DNA of 64,000 bases from Strigamia acuminata (taxonomy: Eukaryota > Arthropoda > Chilopoda > Geophilomorpha > Linotaeniidae), in contig OX442314.1 of assembly GCA_949358305.1 (NCBI GenBank), positions 3,785,087 through 3,849,086 of the forward strand, given 5' to 3'. Below, piece after piece: positions 1 to 11,521 of this stretch (position 1 is its first letter; every line of letters starts with the position of its first letter). The translations under genes and the position numbers were made by a program. The notes under the pieces are model-generated. The model saw only the letters and a program-made list of their open reading frames with translations, was not told where the DNA came from and made no database searches.

Positions 1-46
1 TATCTTATTGAGAGATCACAAGTTCAGATTTGAGATTTATTTCTAA

Positions 47-64
47 ATCCCGGACGGGCCCCCA
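47..64 (-). promoter_or_regulatory. Primer-binding site of gypsy3 (tRNA-Pro type)
   Basis: On the minus strand, two bases after the LTR end, the sequence reads TGGGGGCCCGTCCGGGAT. This differs at one position from the well-known retroviral tRNA-Pro binding site. The same site with the same 2-nt spacer occurs in gypsy2, so gypsy3 is a relative whose body runs off the left edge. Confidence 0.8.
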
Positions 65-66
65 CG

Positions 67-886
67 TGTCGCGTCCTACTTGGTATAGGTTTAAATAGCG
101 CTAACGTGTAATACTTTACCTGTGATCAATTATGTAAATACCCAAATGAATACCAAATGTATGTAAATAAACAGGTAATTTATTCACCAGGCTTTATGCC
201 TTTAAAATACACTCAGTAATAATTCTAGAGTCGACGTGGTCAGCGTCGAACAAAGGATTTCTCAAGATGGCGTCGTCGATTCCGCGTGGTCGGCGGAACA
301 AAGGCGGCGTCTCGAGTTGTCGTTAATTCGTCACGGATTCGTCTTCACGGACGCGGTGGAATGCTCTTTCGAGTCTTCTATCCGTGCCTGTTGTCTAGGG
401 TTTGTTTAGCGTCGCAGAGGCCTCGTCTAGGAACTTTGGGGTTCCCTACAAAGCACTCGGACACTTACTTCGGCGAATAATCGTCTGGGCGATTATTCTG
501 GGTGATTTCACAAGGGCTATTCTCGTGCTTTCGCAGGAATAGCTCGCAAGTGACTTCGTGAGAGTTACAGTTTGCACTTTACTCAGCGATCCTCGATCAA
601 TCCTAACTTGTAGTTGAAGTTGGCCTGACGGTGAGGTAGTTGCTGTGTTCTTGGTGTCGTTTGTGTAAGTTCTGACTTTAGGCGGGAAACACAGCCTTTT
701 ATGCAGTGGGGTGAAGGGCCGGCGATCAACCAATGGGGGCTGACCATCAGCCGCTTCCTCCCCCTCGGGGCACACACCTGCCATGGGGAGGTGGAGCCAA
801 CTCGGGGGGGAACGACTCTTCAATCACAGTGACTCAGAGGACAAGCATCCGCCCTGGGGGGACACTTATCCAACTGGGTCACCACA
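67..886 (-). mobile_element. 5' LTR of gypsy3 (minus-strand Ty3/Gypsy)
   Basis: Read on the minus strand this 820-bp block starts TGTGGTGACCC and ends GCGACA, giving the TG..CA ends of an LTR. It is followed by a tRNA-Pro primer site. The start resembles that of the gypsy2 LTR (TGTTGTGACCC). The partner LTR would lie left of the window, so the element boundary rests on the ends, the primer site and likeness to gypsy2, not on an LTR pair. Short open frames inside it are not genes. Confidence 0.7.
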
Positions 887-1339
887 ATTATTAAGACAAC
901 TAGTTTAATTAAATTAGTCAATTGTACAAAGAATACCAAGTGACTCCGGTCATGACAATTAAGGGGGACATTTTGATTCTTAATTGTCAACTCTTATCAT
1001 CCGAAAGCTATTATTGTATATTTATAGCAATACATCTGACTAGGCATATGAAATAAATATTTTGTGATAACACAAATGATGATTTTATGTATGACGAAAG
1101 TTTCTTCAAAAAGAAGACTTGGAAATAAATTCTGGACTTGAATTTAGGCTATTAGAAAAGATTATTTCGGCAGAAATCCAGAACTTAGATAATTCAAGTT
1201 AGTTTATGTAAACTCAAATTCGAAATTGGAAGTCACAGTATCTCCAAGATACATCAAGTCCGAAAATAGCATTTATGCTAATTAGGAGAATAACGAAAAC
1301 TCTATAAAATATTATATAGTTGTGTTATTAAGGGGGATG
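887..1339 (+). mobile_element. 3' internal tail and polypurine tract of LTR element X
   Basis: AT-rich non-coding sequence that ends in a polypurine tract, AGGGGGATG at 1331-1339, directly before an LTR start. A second similar tract, AAGGGGGAC, lies near 961-969. No coding sequence is visible. It reads as the 3' untranslated tail of a plus-strand LTR element whose remainder was separated by the gypsy3 insertion at 886/887. Confidence 0.6.
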
Positions 1340-3240
1340 TGTGACGGTTTTTAATGGCTATAAATGCCTATTTTCTATAGAAAAGCGCTGTTGTGTCATT
1401 ATGACGGTATTTTTACAGTATTCTGTGTAAAACGGATATAATTCCTAAATAAAGCTATTTATGAGGTTTCCATGATAAAAGATGATGTATTAATTAGTAT
1501 TAATAACATTCCTACATGATATCAAGATATCACGACCAAATCACGATGATTCGTCTACTAAAACCGCATTTGTCAATGCGCAATGTTGTCGCCAGATGGC
1601 GCGATCACGATTTAGCGGTAAATTCAAGATATGAATATAAAACATGTAAATAAATATAAAACTATATTTACTAGAACGAAACGAAGCTTTGTGAACATTA
1701 ATATAAAGATATATTAATGTCTTTTGATGTTAAATACATTATAACTTCCATTTTCTGCGGGATAGAACATTTGGTGATCAATCGATCAACCGATCGATCT
1801 GATTGGTGGATCCATTTCCGGCCCTGGGTATCCAGTTCCGGTTGTGGTGAGAATTAGCATAATGTTCCTCCGTATCCACTTCCGGTGATACGGGATTGGA
1901 GGGATTCGTGGAACCCATGTTCCAATTGGATGACTGGATTAATCCTTAATCCAGTCAGGTTATATAAACCCAAACAATCGGCCATTCCGGAGCTCTGTTT
2001 GATTATTTTCTGTTTGGTATTGTTACTTAAGAAATATGATTCGTTGTTCACGTAAAAAACCTTTTGGTTCTTTGTTGATTTATTCGCAAAGAACCGTTGC
2101 ATGATTCTACAGAATCATGCCACCGCCGGCAATTGAAGTCGAAGTGCTGGGATTATTATGTTGCATAAATGTTACAGTCTACGGTTGCGACGCCGAAGGA
2201 GAACCCGCCGTTGTGCAATTCAGTATCCTCCGGACAGGACCAAGTTGTCTTTTTCGGTATGAACGTATTCCGTTACCACGAGTAGCATCGGTATTGTTGA
2301 GAATTGGTTCCTTCACCTGATGGTGCCAAAGCAGTCTGTTTTACAGTAACCACGAGTAGCACCAAGTGTTTGGCAAGCTGATTCTCATGGTATTCGATGC
2401 CAAAGTAGTCGGTCTATTATTAGTACCGCGAGAGATAAAACTGCTGTGCGGAGCCGCGAGCTATCGACCCCTGTGTACGTGGTGCCGTCAATCGCTAGAC
2501 GAACGACCGTGCTGCGACGCCGGGGACGCTTGATACCGTTCTGCATGGCAAGGCGTATATTCTAATCGATGGCAATTGTGTGTTGCGACGGGAAGCTTAA
2601 TCTTCATTTTATTTATAACAGCAAAACTTAAACTCGACAACCAGTTGGACCAAAATCAAGTCAGAAGACTTAATCTCATATTGAACTCAATATAACCGAT
2701 AAGTTGACGACAACTTATTCCCGAAATATCTAAATAAGAATTCACAACGATATGAATTAAATATAATTCATAAGTGGAATATTGATAAGTAAATGAATAC
2801 ATTTACTTACACCAATATCCTCCCAAAGTTGTGGCGGTGCAGACAAAGTCAACCGCAATGCTCAGATCATTCGATTTATCGACGTGCGATAGTTCACACA
2901 GCGAACCAAGGAAACCAGCGAAGCCGTATCGGACTCCAGGACACAGCCATCCGGCTTAAGATGACATCTATAATCAGGTCGAGCGATGGGGAAACCGCTC
3001 CCATATTCCAGACCCGTAGTGATATTATTCTAGGGCCAGTTGGCCAATTCTTTGTATAGTTTAATAGCTGATTTAACTTGCCAAATGTCGGCATTAGTCC
3101 TATGTATAATTTAGCCTTGATATTATTGTTTACCAACAATAAACTGTCTTGTATTTATCTCGTATTGTATTCACTGTTTATTTATTGCGATCTCTTCCCG
3201 GTACCATTGTTAAATGGGAGTTGTGGTCGTCACCGTCACA
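1340..3240 (+). repeat. Long LTR of element X
   Basis: A 1.9-kb block with perfect 8-bp terminal inverted repeats, TGTGACGG at the left and CCGTCACA at the right, preceded by a polypurine tract. An AATAAA-like signal lies near 3138. No protein is recognisable. The right end abuts a Gypsy gag reading frame that lacks its N-terminal part, and no primer site follows. The simplest reading is therefore that this is the 3' LTR of an element inserted in the gypsy1 gag, not the gypsy1 5' LTR. Its sequence is unlike the gypsy1 3' LTR at 19480. Confidence 0.6.
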
Positions 3241-3948
3241 GGGAAATTCTCAGAATTAAATGAATTCATGGAAGTCAATCAACTTCGTATTGAAGAAAAG
3301 TATAAAGCATACTTGACTGACGCTGAAAGGTCAGCTTTCCTACAGCGAGAGAAAAAGCATGCTGAGAAAAATCATGAAACCTGCAATGGTTTGCAATTGA
3401 TGCTTCCCCCTAGTTATGAAGACATACTAGATGAAATGGAAGAGAAGAAGTCGAAAAAAGATTCTTCTAAAAAAGAGGTAAACAATCCTCATTCCGTTCC
3501 AAAGTTACGTGCAAATGTAGCAGGAGCTGAAAGTCAAACCTCTGACGCTGAAAAAGCTGAAGAAGAGGGAGAAGGAGAAGATGAGACATTGGCTTTATTG
3601 GCCAAAACAGCTGCATTATTAGCTAAAAATAATACAGTTGCTGGCAAATGGAAGCCACGAATGAAGCCCAAAACAGTTTCATTCAATACTGACAAGGTAA
3701 ATAAAGATAGAAATTCAAAATCACCTGCAGCATCACCTGAGCGTCGCTCAGACACCCGTTCTCGTTCTGCCTCACCAGCAGGTACGAAAAAGAAGTCACC
3801 TTCTACTGATCCCTGCAACTTATGTAAAAAGTTGGGACATTGGCAAAGAGATTGCCCCACTGCTACAAAGAAAGACAAACCAGTAACATCAGCTGAGTTT
3901 GAAAAAGCAGTAAAAGTTTTGATGGATTTATTCGCAAAAAACTTATAG
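3241..3948 (+). pseudogene. gypsy1 gag, C-terminal part with zinc knuckle
   Basis: This is the open end of Gag, the retrotransposon capsid and nucleocapsid protein. A single CCHC zinc knuckle (CNLCKKLGHWQRDC) lies at about 3814-3855, after a Lys/Glu-rich and Ser/Arg-rich linker. The first 60 residues align by eye with the gypsy2 Gag just before its own zinc knuckle region: AYLTDAER here against SALPEAEK there, then similar spacing. About 800 residues seen in gypsy2 Gag are missing upstream, where the LTR of X begins. A methionine at 3268 could start translation, but it is probably internal. The stop is TAG at 3946-3948, directly after the frameshift heptamer. Confidence 0.75.
3936..3942 (+). 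promoter_or_regulatory. Programmed -1 frameshift heptamer A_AAA_AAC
   Basis: The heptamer is in the gag frame (GCA AAA AAC TTA TAG), two codons before the gag stop. Slipping back one base enters the pol frame, which is open from the C at 3942 onward. A AAA AAC is one of the strongest known -1 slippery sites. The gypsy2 gag ends with the same heptamer in the same role. Confidence 0.75.
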
Positions 3949-4520
3949 ACGCAGATCCATCAGGTCTAGTGGATCCTGCGTCCCCTCCGAAATCGGAATC
4001 GGAAAATAAAGTTCTGAAATTATTGGAAAAAGTTGAAATTATTCTGGATGAAGTAATTCTTCCAGAAGATGTAAAAAATATAGAATCCCAAGAAAACGGG
4101 ATTGTCAGCGAAAATCTGGCAAAAGATAATTCCAATCTTCAGACAGAAGTCGAAAGTAAAGACGATAGACCAAGCTCAGTTCCGGAAACACCTGGAATTG
4201 AGGAATGCATTAAGTTATTTGCAGCTACAACTCTTGAAACCAATGAGTTATTAGATGAATTGCCATTGGAACCTCCAATTGCAATGCCTTCTAAATTGCG
4301 CAAGTTTGAGTGCAAAGTGGCTGGTATTCCCAACAGCCACGATCTCCCAACGTTAAAACTAGAGACGTTGAAAGGAGTTATAACTGGAATGTTAGACTCG
4401 GGAGCAAATAAGAGCTTCCTTGCGACTTCCGTTATCAATCAATTAGGTCTTGAAAAGTACATGCGACCTATCGGACCAGGAGTTCGAGTTACGACAGCAA
4501 GTGAAGAAGTCACTCCAGAT

Positions 4521-5182
4521 TAGACCTGTGCGCCGAGTCGGCTTAGCCGACTCGGCTCGGCGGCTGGTCGGCTGGACCCCAGCCGCCGCCGCCGTGTGGC
4601 GAGTCCTGGCGACAATTTACAAGCCGCCGCCGCCGCTGATTTTCCGGCGTCGAACGGCTGAAATTTTTTGTAAAGCCTGGTTCACACTTGCGGATACGCC
4701 ACGGATACGTTGCATCCGTGGTTTGCTGCAAATGGGCTGTGATTGGCTGCGGAAATATTTTCTAGTTTTCCGCGCAATTTTTTTTTCGCAGCCAATCACA
4801 GCTCATTGTAGCAAACCGCGGATGCAACAATTCCGCAGCATATCCGCAAGTGTGAACCAGGCTTAACAAAAAAAACAACATATTTTTGGATTTTCTTTCT
4901 TTTTTTTTAATTTCACTTCTGTTTTCAATTTTTTTTCTTTTCTTTTTTTGGTTTGGAGGTTTTACAGGTTTATTTCGTATTCGTTTTGTTATTTTCATTA
5001 TTTTTTATCGAAAAATTTCGGCTTAGCCGATCAGCTGGCTGGCCGCCGCCGATACCATACGTCATCGGCTGAGCCGCCAGCCGCCGGCTCCTACGAACGA
5101 AGCCGATCCGAGCCGCCGCCATTTCGTGGCGATCAGCCGCAACAAGCCGCCGCCGACAAATTGGGCTCGGCGCACAGGTCTA
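4521..5182. mobile_element. hAT-like non-autonomous transposon (MITE) in gypsy1 protease
   Basis: Terminal inverted repeats of 17 bp (TAGACCTGTGCGCCGAG) are flanked by an 8-bp duplication CTCCAGAT at 4513-4520 and 5183-5190. An 8-bp TSD and a TAG start fit the hAT superfamily. The ends are GC-rich with a palindrome GGCTTAGCC and many CCG triplets, and the middle is T-rich. No transposase is present. Removing it restores the pol frame, so it is a clean insertion. Confidence 0.8.
4674..4863. mobile_element. Harbinger-like MITE nested in the hAT-like MITE
   Basis: A 190-bp near-palindromic element with inverted ends AGCCTGGTTCACACTTGCGG, flanked by a 3-bp TAA duplication at 4671-4673 and 4864-4866. 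A 3-bp TAA/TTA target and CCTGGTTCACAC-type ends are typical of PIF/Harbinger MITEs. A related end, GGTTCACACTTG, occurs near 63671. Confidence 0.75.
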
Positions 5183-7694
5183 CTCCAGATGGGACGATCC
5201 ATCTTTCATTTCGATGGACTCATGGCACATTACGTCATCCGTTCATTATCATACCAAACAAGTATCCAATGGTACTTTTGGGTTGTGATTTCATGAATAA
5301 ATTAGGAATCCAACCTAATCCACAGACGATGTCGTGGAATTTCTTGCAACCTGTGGATGCAGATTTACCCTACATTCCGCAAGCGTTGTTAGATCGATAC
5401 ATTGAGAAACTAGAGGAACCAGATTCCTCATTTGTGACTTTCGCAAAAGCTTATGCTGCAAGCGTAACTCAATCAAAAATTGATGAACAGAATTTCATCC
5501 AGAAGTTAGTGGAAGAAGCTAACTTAAATTTGGAGCAATCTAAATTATTAGAAAAAATGTTGATCAAACATAAAAAGATCATTTCTAAAGAACCAGGCAA
5601 AACTCACTTAGTTCAACACAAGATCGAGTTAGACACGGACAAACCCATCCGCGTCCCCTTTAAGAGCATAAACCCTCAAAAAAGGGAAATTATACGTCAG
5701 CTTTGTCAAGATATGATTGACAAAGGAATAGTCGTCAAGGCTGAAGGCGATTATGGGATGCGGCCTGTCTTAGTCATGCGACCAGGCAATGATCCGCGTA
5801 TGTGTATCGATTTTCGACCAATCAATACACATACTAAGTACAACCCCCCTCAAATGCCAACTATTGAGGAAATCATGCGAGAAATCGGTGAATTCGAGTG
5901 GGTTAGTACGATAGATCTGACCAAGGGATATTGGCAGATAGAGCTTCGTGAAGAAGACAAAGTCAAAACGGCTTTTTGGAGTCCAATGGGAAGGCTTATG
6001 TTTAAAGTAATGCCTTTCGGACTTGTTAACGCGCCTACTACTTTCCAAGAGTTGATGGAAAAGGTTTTAGGTGACGCTTACCGTAAGTTCGCCTGGGCTT
6101 ACTTGGACGATATAATCGTCGTGTCCAAATCGTTTGAAGAACACGTCAAACATTTAGATATAGTTTTTGCCAAGCTGCAAGAAGCAAATTTGCATGCCCA
6201 CCCTGGAAAAACTCATTTGTGTAGAAAGGAATTAATCTTCCTGGGATACAAAGTAGGAGTCAGTGGACTCAGCGTCGACCCTAAAAAAGTCGCCGCCATC
6301 ACTGAATTTCCCGCTCCTACAAATTTGAAGGAGCTGCAGAGATTTCTAGGCATGGTAAATTTCTTCCATCGCCTAATCAAGAATTTGGCCACAGTGGCAG
6401 AACCACTACGGCCACTCTTGAAAAAGGATGCAAATTTCGAATGGGAATTGCACCATCAGGCAGCGTTCGATGCAATCAAAGATCTGCTTACGAACGCTGA
6501 AACAATGAAGATGCCGGATTTATATTCGCCCTTCATTGTTCACACTGATGCCAGCAGGCAAGGTTTGGGCGCAGCCCTCACACAAAAGAAGATTGTGGAT
6601 GGCGAAGATACAGAAATGCCATGCGTGTATGCAAGCCGAAGCTTGCAGCCCGCTGAGAAGAATTACACTGTGACAGAGTTAGAATGTCTCGCAGTAGTAT
6701 GGGGATTACGCAAATTTCGCCCATACTTAGAGTACACAACATTTACTGTACAAACGGATCACCAAGCCTTGAAATGGTTGATGTCGTTAGCCGACCCGTC
6801 TGGCAGATTAGCTCGTTGGCAAATGGAGCTAATGGCGTATTCATTTGAAATCCAGTACGTGAAAGGGCCATTAAATGTTGTCGCAGACGCATTGTCTCGT
6901 GCACCAGTCAGTGCACCTGACGACCCGGAAGATGATGGTGATAACGATGATTTATTATCGTATTGTCCATCTCCTTGTCGAAGTTGGCAAATGGGAAAAC
7001 TGAACGAGTTGCCCAAATCGATCATAGTGAATGAAGAAGACAATAATATTGTCACTTTTTGCCACAAAATTCATGATCCATCAGGGACACCTGATATCGA
7101 ATTAAGAGCTATAATGGCTAAACAATTCGAGTTGCCAACAACTAATGTTTTAATAAAAGCATTTGCAGCCAAAATTGCTAAGCAATTGGACTGCGATCCT
7201 CCAACGAGGAACGACATTATTGAGGCACAGAAACAAGATAAATTCTGTCAAATAATTCGTAATTTTATTGTAAATAAAATATACCCAGAGTATCTGTACA
7301 ATGCTCCAAACAAAAATCATTTCAAAAGAGTAGCAAGTACTTACCTTATTGAAGACGATATGTTACTTCATTATCATCCTACCTCTACAGATGAATTAGG
7401 AGAGGATGGTCGGGCACTCAAAGTTGTAGTACCCAAGAAATTGATTTATAAAATCATTTGGTTGATGCACGGACATCCCTTATCTGGTCACCCAGGTATA
7501 GCACGAACTATGTACCGAACTCGAAGAGTGTACACGTGGAAAGGCATGAAACGCGACATAACTAGCTTTATTCAGCATTGCCAAGGATGTCAAGCATGCA
7601 AGCCTAGATCGAAAACAGAAATGGAGGCTGCTCAAATGGGACCTTACGGACCTTTTGACTGCCTCAGCGTTGACTTGTCTGGTCCAAAACCATA

Positions 7695-8858
7695 AGGACT
7701 AGAAAGAATAACACGCATATTTGTGTAATACTTGATATAGCTACACATTGGCTGGAATTATTTCCAATGTGTAATCCGACCGCAATTAAAGTCGCTAATT
7801 GCATATATCACTTATCAATAACTTTTGGTTTTCCAAGACAAATTATAAGCGATAATGGACCACAATTTCGATCACTGGTCTATAAAGAATTTTGCAAAAA
7901 ATTCGGAATGTCACCAAAAACGACATCAATATACCATCCACAGGCAAACCCTGTGGAAAGAACAAATAGGGATATTAAATATATGGTTTCGATTTATTTA
8001 GATATTCACGACCAATGGGACGAATATCTACGTGAATTCGCATTCAGTTTAAGAACGACTGTAACAAGAGGCAGAGATTATTCTCCTGCTTTCTTGAATT
8101 TTTTCCGAGAATTACGTATTCCGTGGGATCCAAGGATTCCCGACGGAATTTTGGTTATTGACCCAAAAAATCCGCACTTGTATGTGCAGAAATTAGAAGC
8201 AATTATCGCGGAGACTTATCAACATATGATGTCTCATGTTTTGGATTTAAGGCGTCGAGTCGAGGCCGAAAAATCAGACAAAAAATTCGATAATTTCAGA
8301 CAAAATGATTTAGTCTGGAGAGAGTCACATATTCTCTCAAATGCCGCAAAAGGAATTTCTGCCGGTATTTCTCCGAAAAGAACAGGGCCATACGTAATTG
8401 TAAAAAGATTGCAAGGTGGCGCCTTTCAACTTCGTCGACTAGCTGATAATAAAAATTATCCAGCAGTCCACGGCACCGAATTACAGCCGTATTTTCCTAA
8501 ATTCAACCAAGAAATTTGGTTGGAAGGGGAAGAAGTAGGTCAAAAAACGAAAAACATCGTAAATACTTTGGATGACTCACAATTGTCCAAAATTCCTATT
8601 GACACGGAATCGAATTCGATTGAAATATCGAAACCAAAAAATGACGAAGTCGCCCAAATCGATAAACAACTTGAAAATGTTTCTCTCGATGAAAATCTAG
8701 AAAAAGAAATATTTTTAGAAGATGAAACTTCATCAAAAAGTAAAGAAAACTCATCTGACACTCAAGGCGACTCAGATGACAATCTAAACAAACTGGATTG
8801 TTCTTCGAAGAAATCAAAGTACAATTTGCGACCCCGCGTTCCGCGAGTCGCGAAATAA
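7695..8858 (+). pseudogene. gypsy1 integrase, catalytic core remainder and C-terminus
   Basis: Continues the integrase in a different frame from 7695. The second catalytic aspartate is in SDNGPQF near 7850 and the glutamate in NPVERTNRD near 7950. They are followed by a GPY/F-type domain (RTGPYVIVKR) near 8380 and an acidic tail that ends NLRPRVPRVAK. The shift from the upstream frame equals two extra bases (TA at 7693-7694) or one lost base. Gypsy2 is open across the same point, so this is damage rather than a conserved feature. No chromodomain is seen. Confidence 0.85.
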
Positions 8859-9149
8859 CTTTTCTTTCACCTTTTGAAAGTTCCCAAAAGGTTCACGAGA
8901 GCAAACTCGTGACGTCATCAATAGTCCGCTATTCGATGACAACGTCTATAAGGCGTTATAAGGAATGACGTCATACGGCGTCCTCAAAACAAGTTCGTTT
9001 CCCCAATCAACGAACTTAGCCACTTTTTCAAAGTAACTTGAACTGTAAGTAATTTCGATGATTGAGAAATTAATTTATTAGTATTAATGGTGCTAATTTT
9101 CTGTCAAGACGAGAGAATTCCACGTTTAGACAGAAAGCGTAAGCGTGAA
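8859..9149 (+). other. Spacer between gypsy1 pol and ORF3
   Basis: No recognisable gene. An in-frame ATG at 9087 could extend the first ORF3 exon upstream by 21 codons, including a basic RKRKR stretch. In gypsy2 the matching first exon is blocked upstream by an in-frame stop, so the start at 9150 is preferred here. Confidence 0.5.
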
Positions 9150-9239
9150 ATGGCAGACGAAGAAGTCAATCTTCATCCCGATGATGAAATGCCGATGGAC
9201 GAGGCAAACGGAGCCGTCCAGTTAACGCTCCAACAACGG
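9150..9239 (+). CDS. gypsy1 ORF3 exon 1 (30 codons, acidic)
   Basis: A 30-codon open exon starting MADEEVNLHPDD and ending ..LTLQQR, followed at once by a splice donor (CGG|GTAATT). The intron is 9240-9507 (268 nt) and ends in a strong acceptor, TTTTTTCCTCTAG. Both junctions are phase 0, and the second exon is open from its first base. The gypsy2 element has a matching exon of exactly 30 codons, also acidic and phase 0, although its sequence is different. Splicing is inferred from the sequence only. Confidence 0.65.
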
Positions 9240-9507
9240 GTAATTTATTAAAAATATTTTTACCAAGTGTTTCAGTCACGAAATTTGAGTGAAGTCAAGT
9301 TTTGTGACATCAAACACGAGCCGCTCCAAGTTAAAAATGGCGGCTATAAAAGTCACGTGCTTCAAGCATGTGCGAAGGGAGTTGCCATAGCAACCAACAT
9401 CCCTTAGTGGTTCAACGCCACAAGCTTCAAGCTTAAATAATTACAAACAAGAAATTGTTTACTAATTATTAAATAAATTAATCAATTTTATTTATTTTTT
9501 CCTCTAG

Positions 9508-11521
9508 ATTGAGAGAGATCGGGAGACGCCTGACGCGCTCCCGGATCACGTACCAACACAGCATCCGCTGATATTTCGGGCGGCGCTGCCCGAAAAGATC
9601 CGAAGACTCAAGACGGATCGTAATACGTGGTGGAAGTTGCGCCATGAATTTTCGGGGGCCGCCCTTCAAGGATTCGGAGCCAAGGGCCGGTTCATCGACC
9701 GTCTTCGCGTCCCAGGTGTCGACGAAGTCACCTGGACCATGGAAGACAGCGCGCCAGGACAAGTCGCTTCAGACTTGCTGCACAACCAGTGGCCAGTAAC
9801 GCCGCGAGAGCGTTACGATCGCCGAAAGGTGATCAAGGGAGGCCGTATTAATTACGGCGCCCTTACCCAGTTGAGGAAGAACCTCAAAACGACCCGGAAG
9901 GAGGTCGTGCAACGGTACCGAAAGTCCGTTCGTGACGGGAAGCCGCAATTTCCCGCCACACAAACCGAGCTCCATCAATTGGCGCTCGCCGGGTGCTTTA
10001 ACGACTTTCCGGGGTTTTTCCCGTCAAAAGCACTCCGAGCTGCCGCCGCGCTGCTCTTAGTCGATGAAAATCGACAGCTGACTCGACAACTCAAGGCAGA
10101 TGAGCAAGCGCGTCTTGCTCTTCCGTTTTACCCGGCGGACGAAATTCCGGCCCCAACGCCGATCGTTTCTGCGCCGCAAGACGAAGATTTGAGGGTGGGA
10201 CGACTCCCTCCCGCTGGATCGAGCACTGGACCGCAGCGACGTGAATCCAGCCGCGACCGAGAGGAGCGACAGAGGCGATCGCGCCCATACACCACGGACG
10301 CGCCTCCAAATCGTCCACCGTCGCGAAGAGGTCGAACTCCGGAGTCATTGTTCTCCTCGTCCTCCCAGAGCGTGGAATCCGACACGACTGTCAAGTCCGC
10401 GCGCAGTGGCAGAACGGCGTCCACTTACAAAGTGGACAACCCCGCCACTCCATACGCAATGCGTCGTGTTATCGGTGATATCTCTCCCGACTTTAGCGTG
10501 CCTGTGCCAGGACACGCTAGCCGCTTGCCGGAACATGGATATGTTGCCCGCTTGCCTGCCGGAGTTAGTAACTTACAGCTCCGGCTGTTTTTCAACGAGT
10601 CTTTCGGACCCCAGTGGACCTGCTACGAGCAGCAACCCATTAGAGCGCAGCAAGAAGTGCTCAAGAAGCTGGACGCCTACCAAAGCGCCCAGCTAGCCGA
10701 ATCACAGAAGGATTGGCAGAGACTAGCCGAAAGGCTAGAACTCTCCGACATCAAAACCATTGATGATCCCCGTCTGATGGACTTTCAGCGTCAGCTGATT
10801 CCGGGGATGACCAGGGTGTTGTACCCTGGTGTTCTTCCTTCGCCAGGACAGGCGTTGGCGGCCATTACCTACCTGTGGACCGCCCCGATGGGCCTGTCGG
10901 AGGAAAAAGTCAAGTTGTGGTACCACATCCGACTTGACCCGCCTACGATTCTAGCCGAATTAATAAAGCAGATCGTAGCAAACGGCGAAACTGAAGAAGA
11001 AGCCGCCGTTCGATTGAGGACCGAATGGTCATTTGCGAAGGCCACGGCGCAGCAAGCTCGAAGCATTCCGCCTCCCGCTACCTGCGCCACAGCAGCCGCA
11101 TCGTTAGCTGCTTTCCAGTCGGCTCAAGAAGCGCCTGGATGTTCGTTTTGGACGGAGAACCGAAGAAGTTCTCAAACTCCATCCGGAGTTCAAGCGGTGA
11201 CGATGCCCCGCATGCTCCCAGGTGCTGGTCGAGCCCAAGGACGAGGGAATTTGCCCTCGCCAACCTCCGCACTCGCGTTGGTTTTTGCTGGCTCGCCGAG
11301 CCAGTTCGATGACGTCGGAGATGAGGACTCACGTCCGCCGCCGCCGCCGCCGCCAGTCAAGCCAATGAAGAAGGAATCGGCCTTCAAAACGTTGATGCGG
11401 TTGTACCCGCATTTTTACTTAACGCCGGACACACGGACAATGTTAAGTAACAACAGTAAACTCTCGAGACGAGTGTTTATGTGGCTCGAGGACCACATCC
11501 GGGTATTAAGCCCGCCGTCCA
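9508..11521 (+). CDS. gypsy1 ORF3 exon 2, 5' part (split by copia A)
   Basis: A long third gene after pol, where env sits in errantiviruses. It is not env-like: no signal peptide, no hydrophobic membrane segment, no cleavage site. It is rich in Arg, Pro and Ser, with a poly-Pro run near 11335. The C-terminal region (KTLMRLYPHFYLTPDTR.. VFMWLEDHIR) matches the gypsy2 ORF3 C-terminus in spacing and key residues: PH, T..TR, VF.WL, IR. The frame runs from the acceptor at 9507 without a stop into the copia A target site and resumes at 19171. The spliced product would be about 786 residues without copia A. Function is unknown to me. Confidence 0.7.

Larger units (their letters stand above)
3942..7695 (+). 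pseudogene. gypsy1 pol: protease, RT, RNase H, integrase zinc domain
   Basis: Polyprotein of a Ty3/Gypsy element. The aspartic protease motif DSGANKS lies near 4396, the RT active site YLDDI near 6100, the RNase H start TDAS near 6543, and the integrase HHCC zinc finger (HGHPLSGH to CQGCQAC) near 7470-7600. The first integrase aspartate is in SVDLSGP near 7668. The frame is cut at 4520 by a MITE flanked by 8-bp TSDs, and its removal leaves the frame intact. A stop then ends the frame at 7693-7695 inside the integrase core, with the rest in another frame. Start is by -1 frameshift from gag rather than by its own ATG. Closest relative in the window is the gypsy2 pol. Confidence 0.9.
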
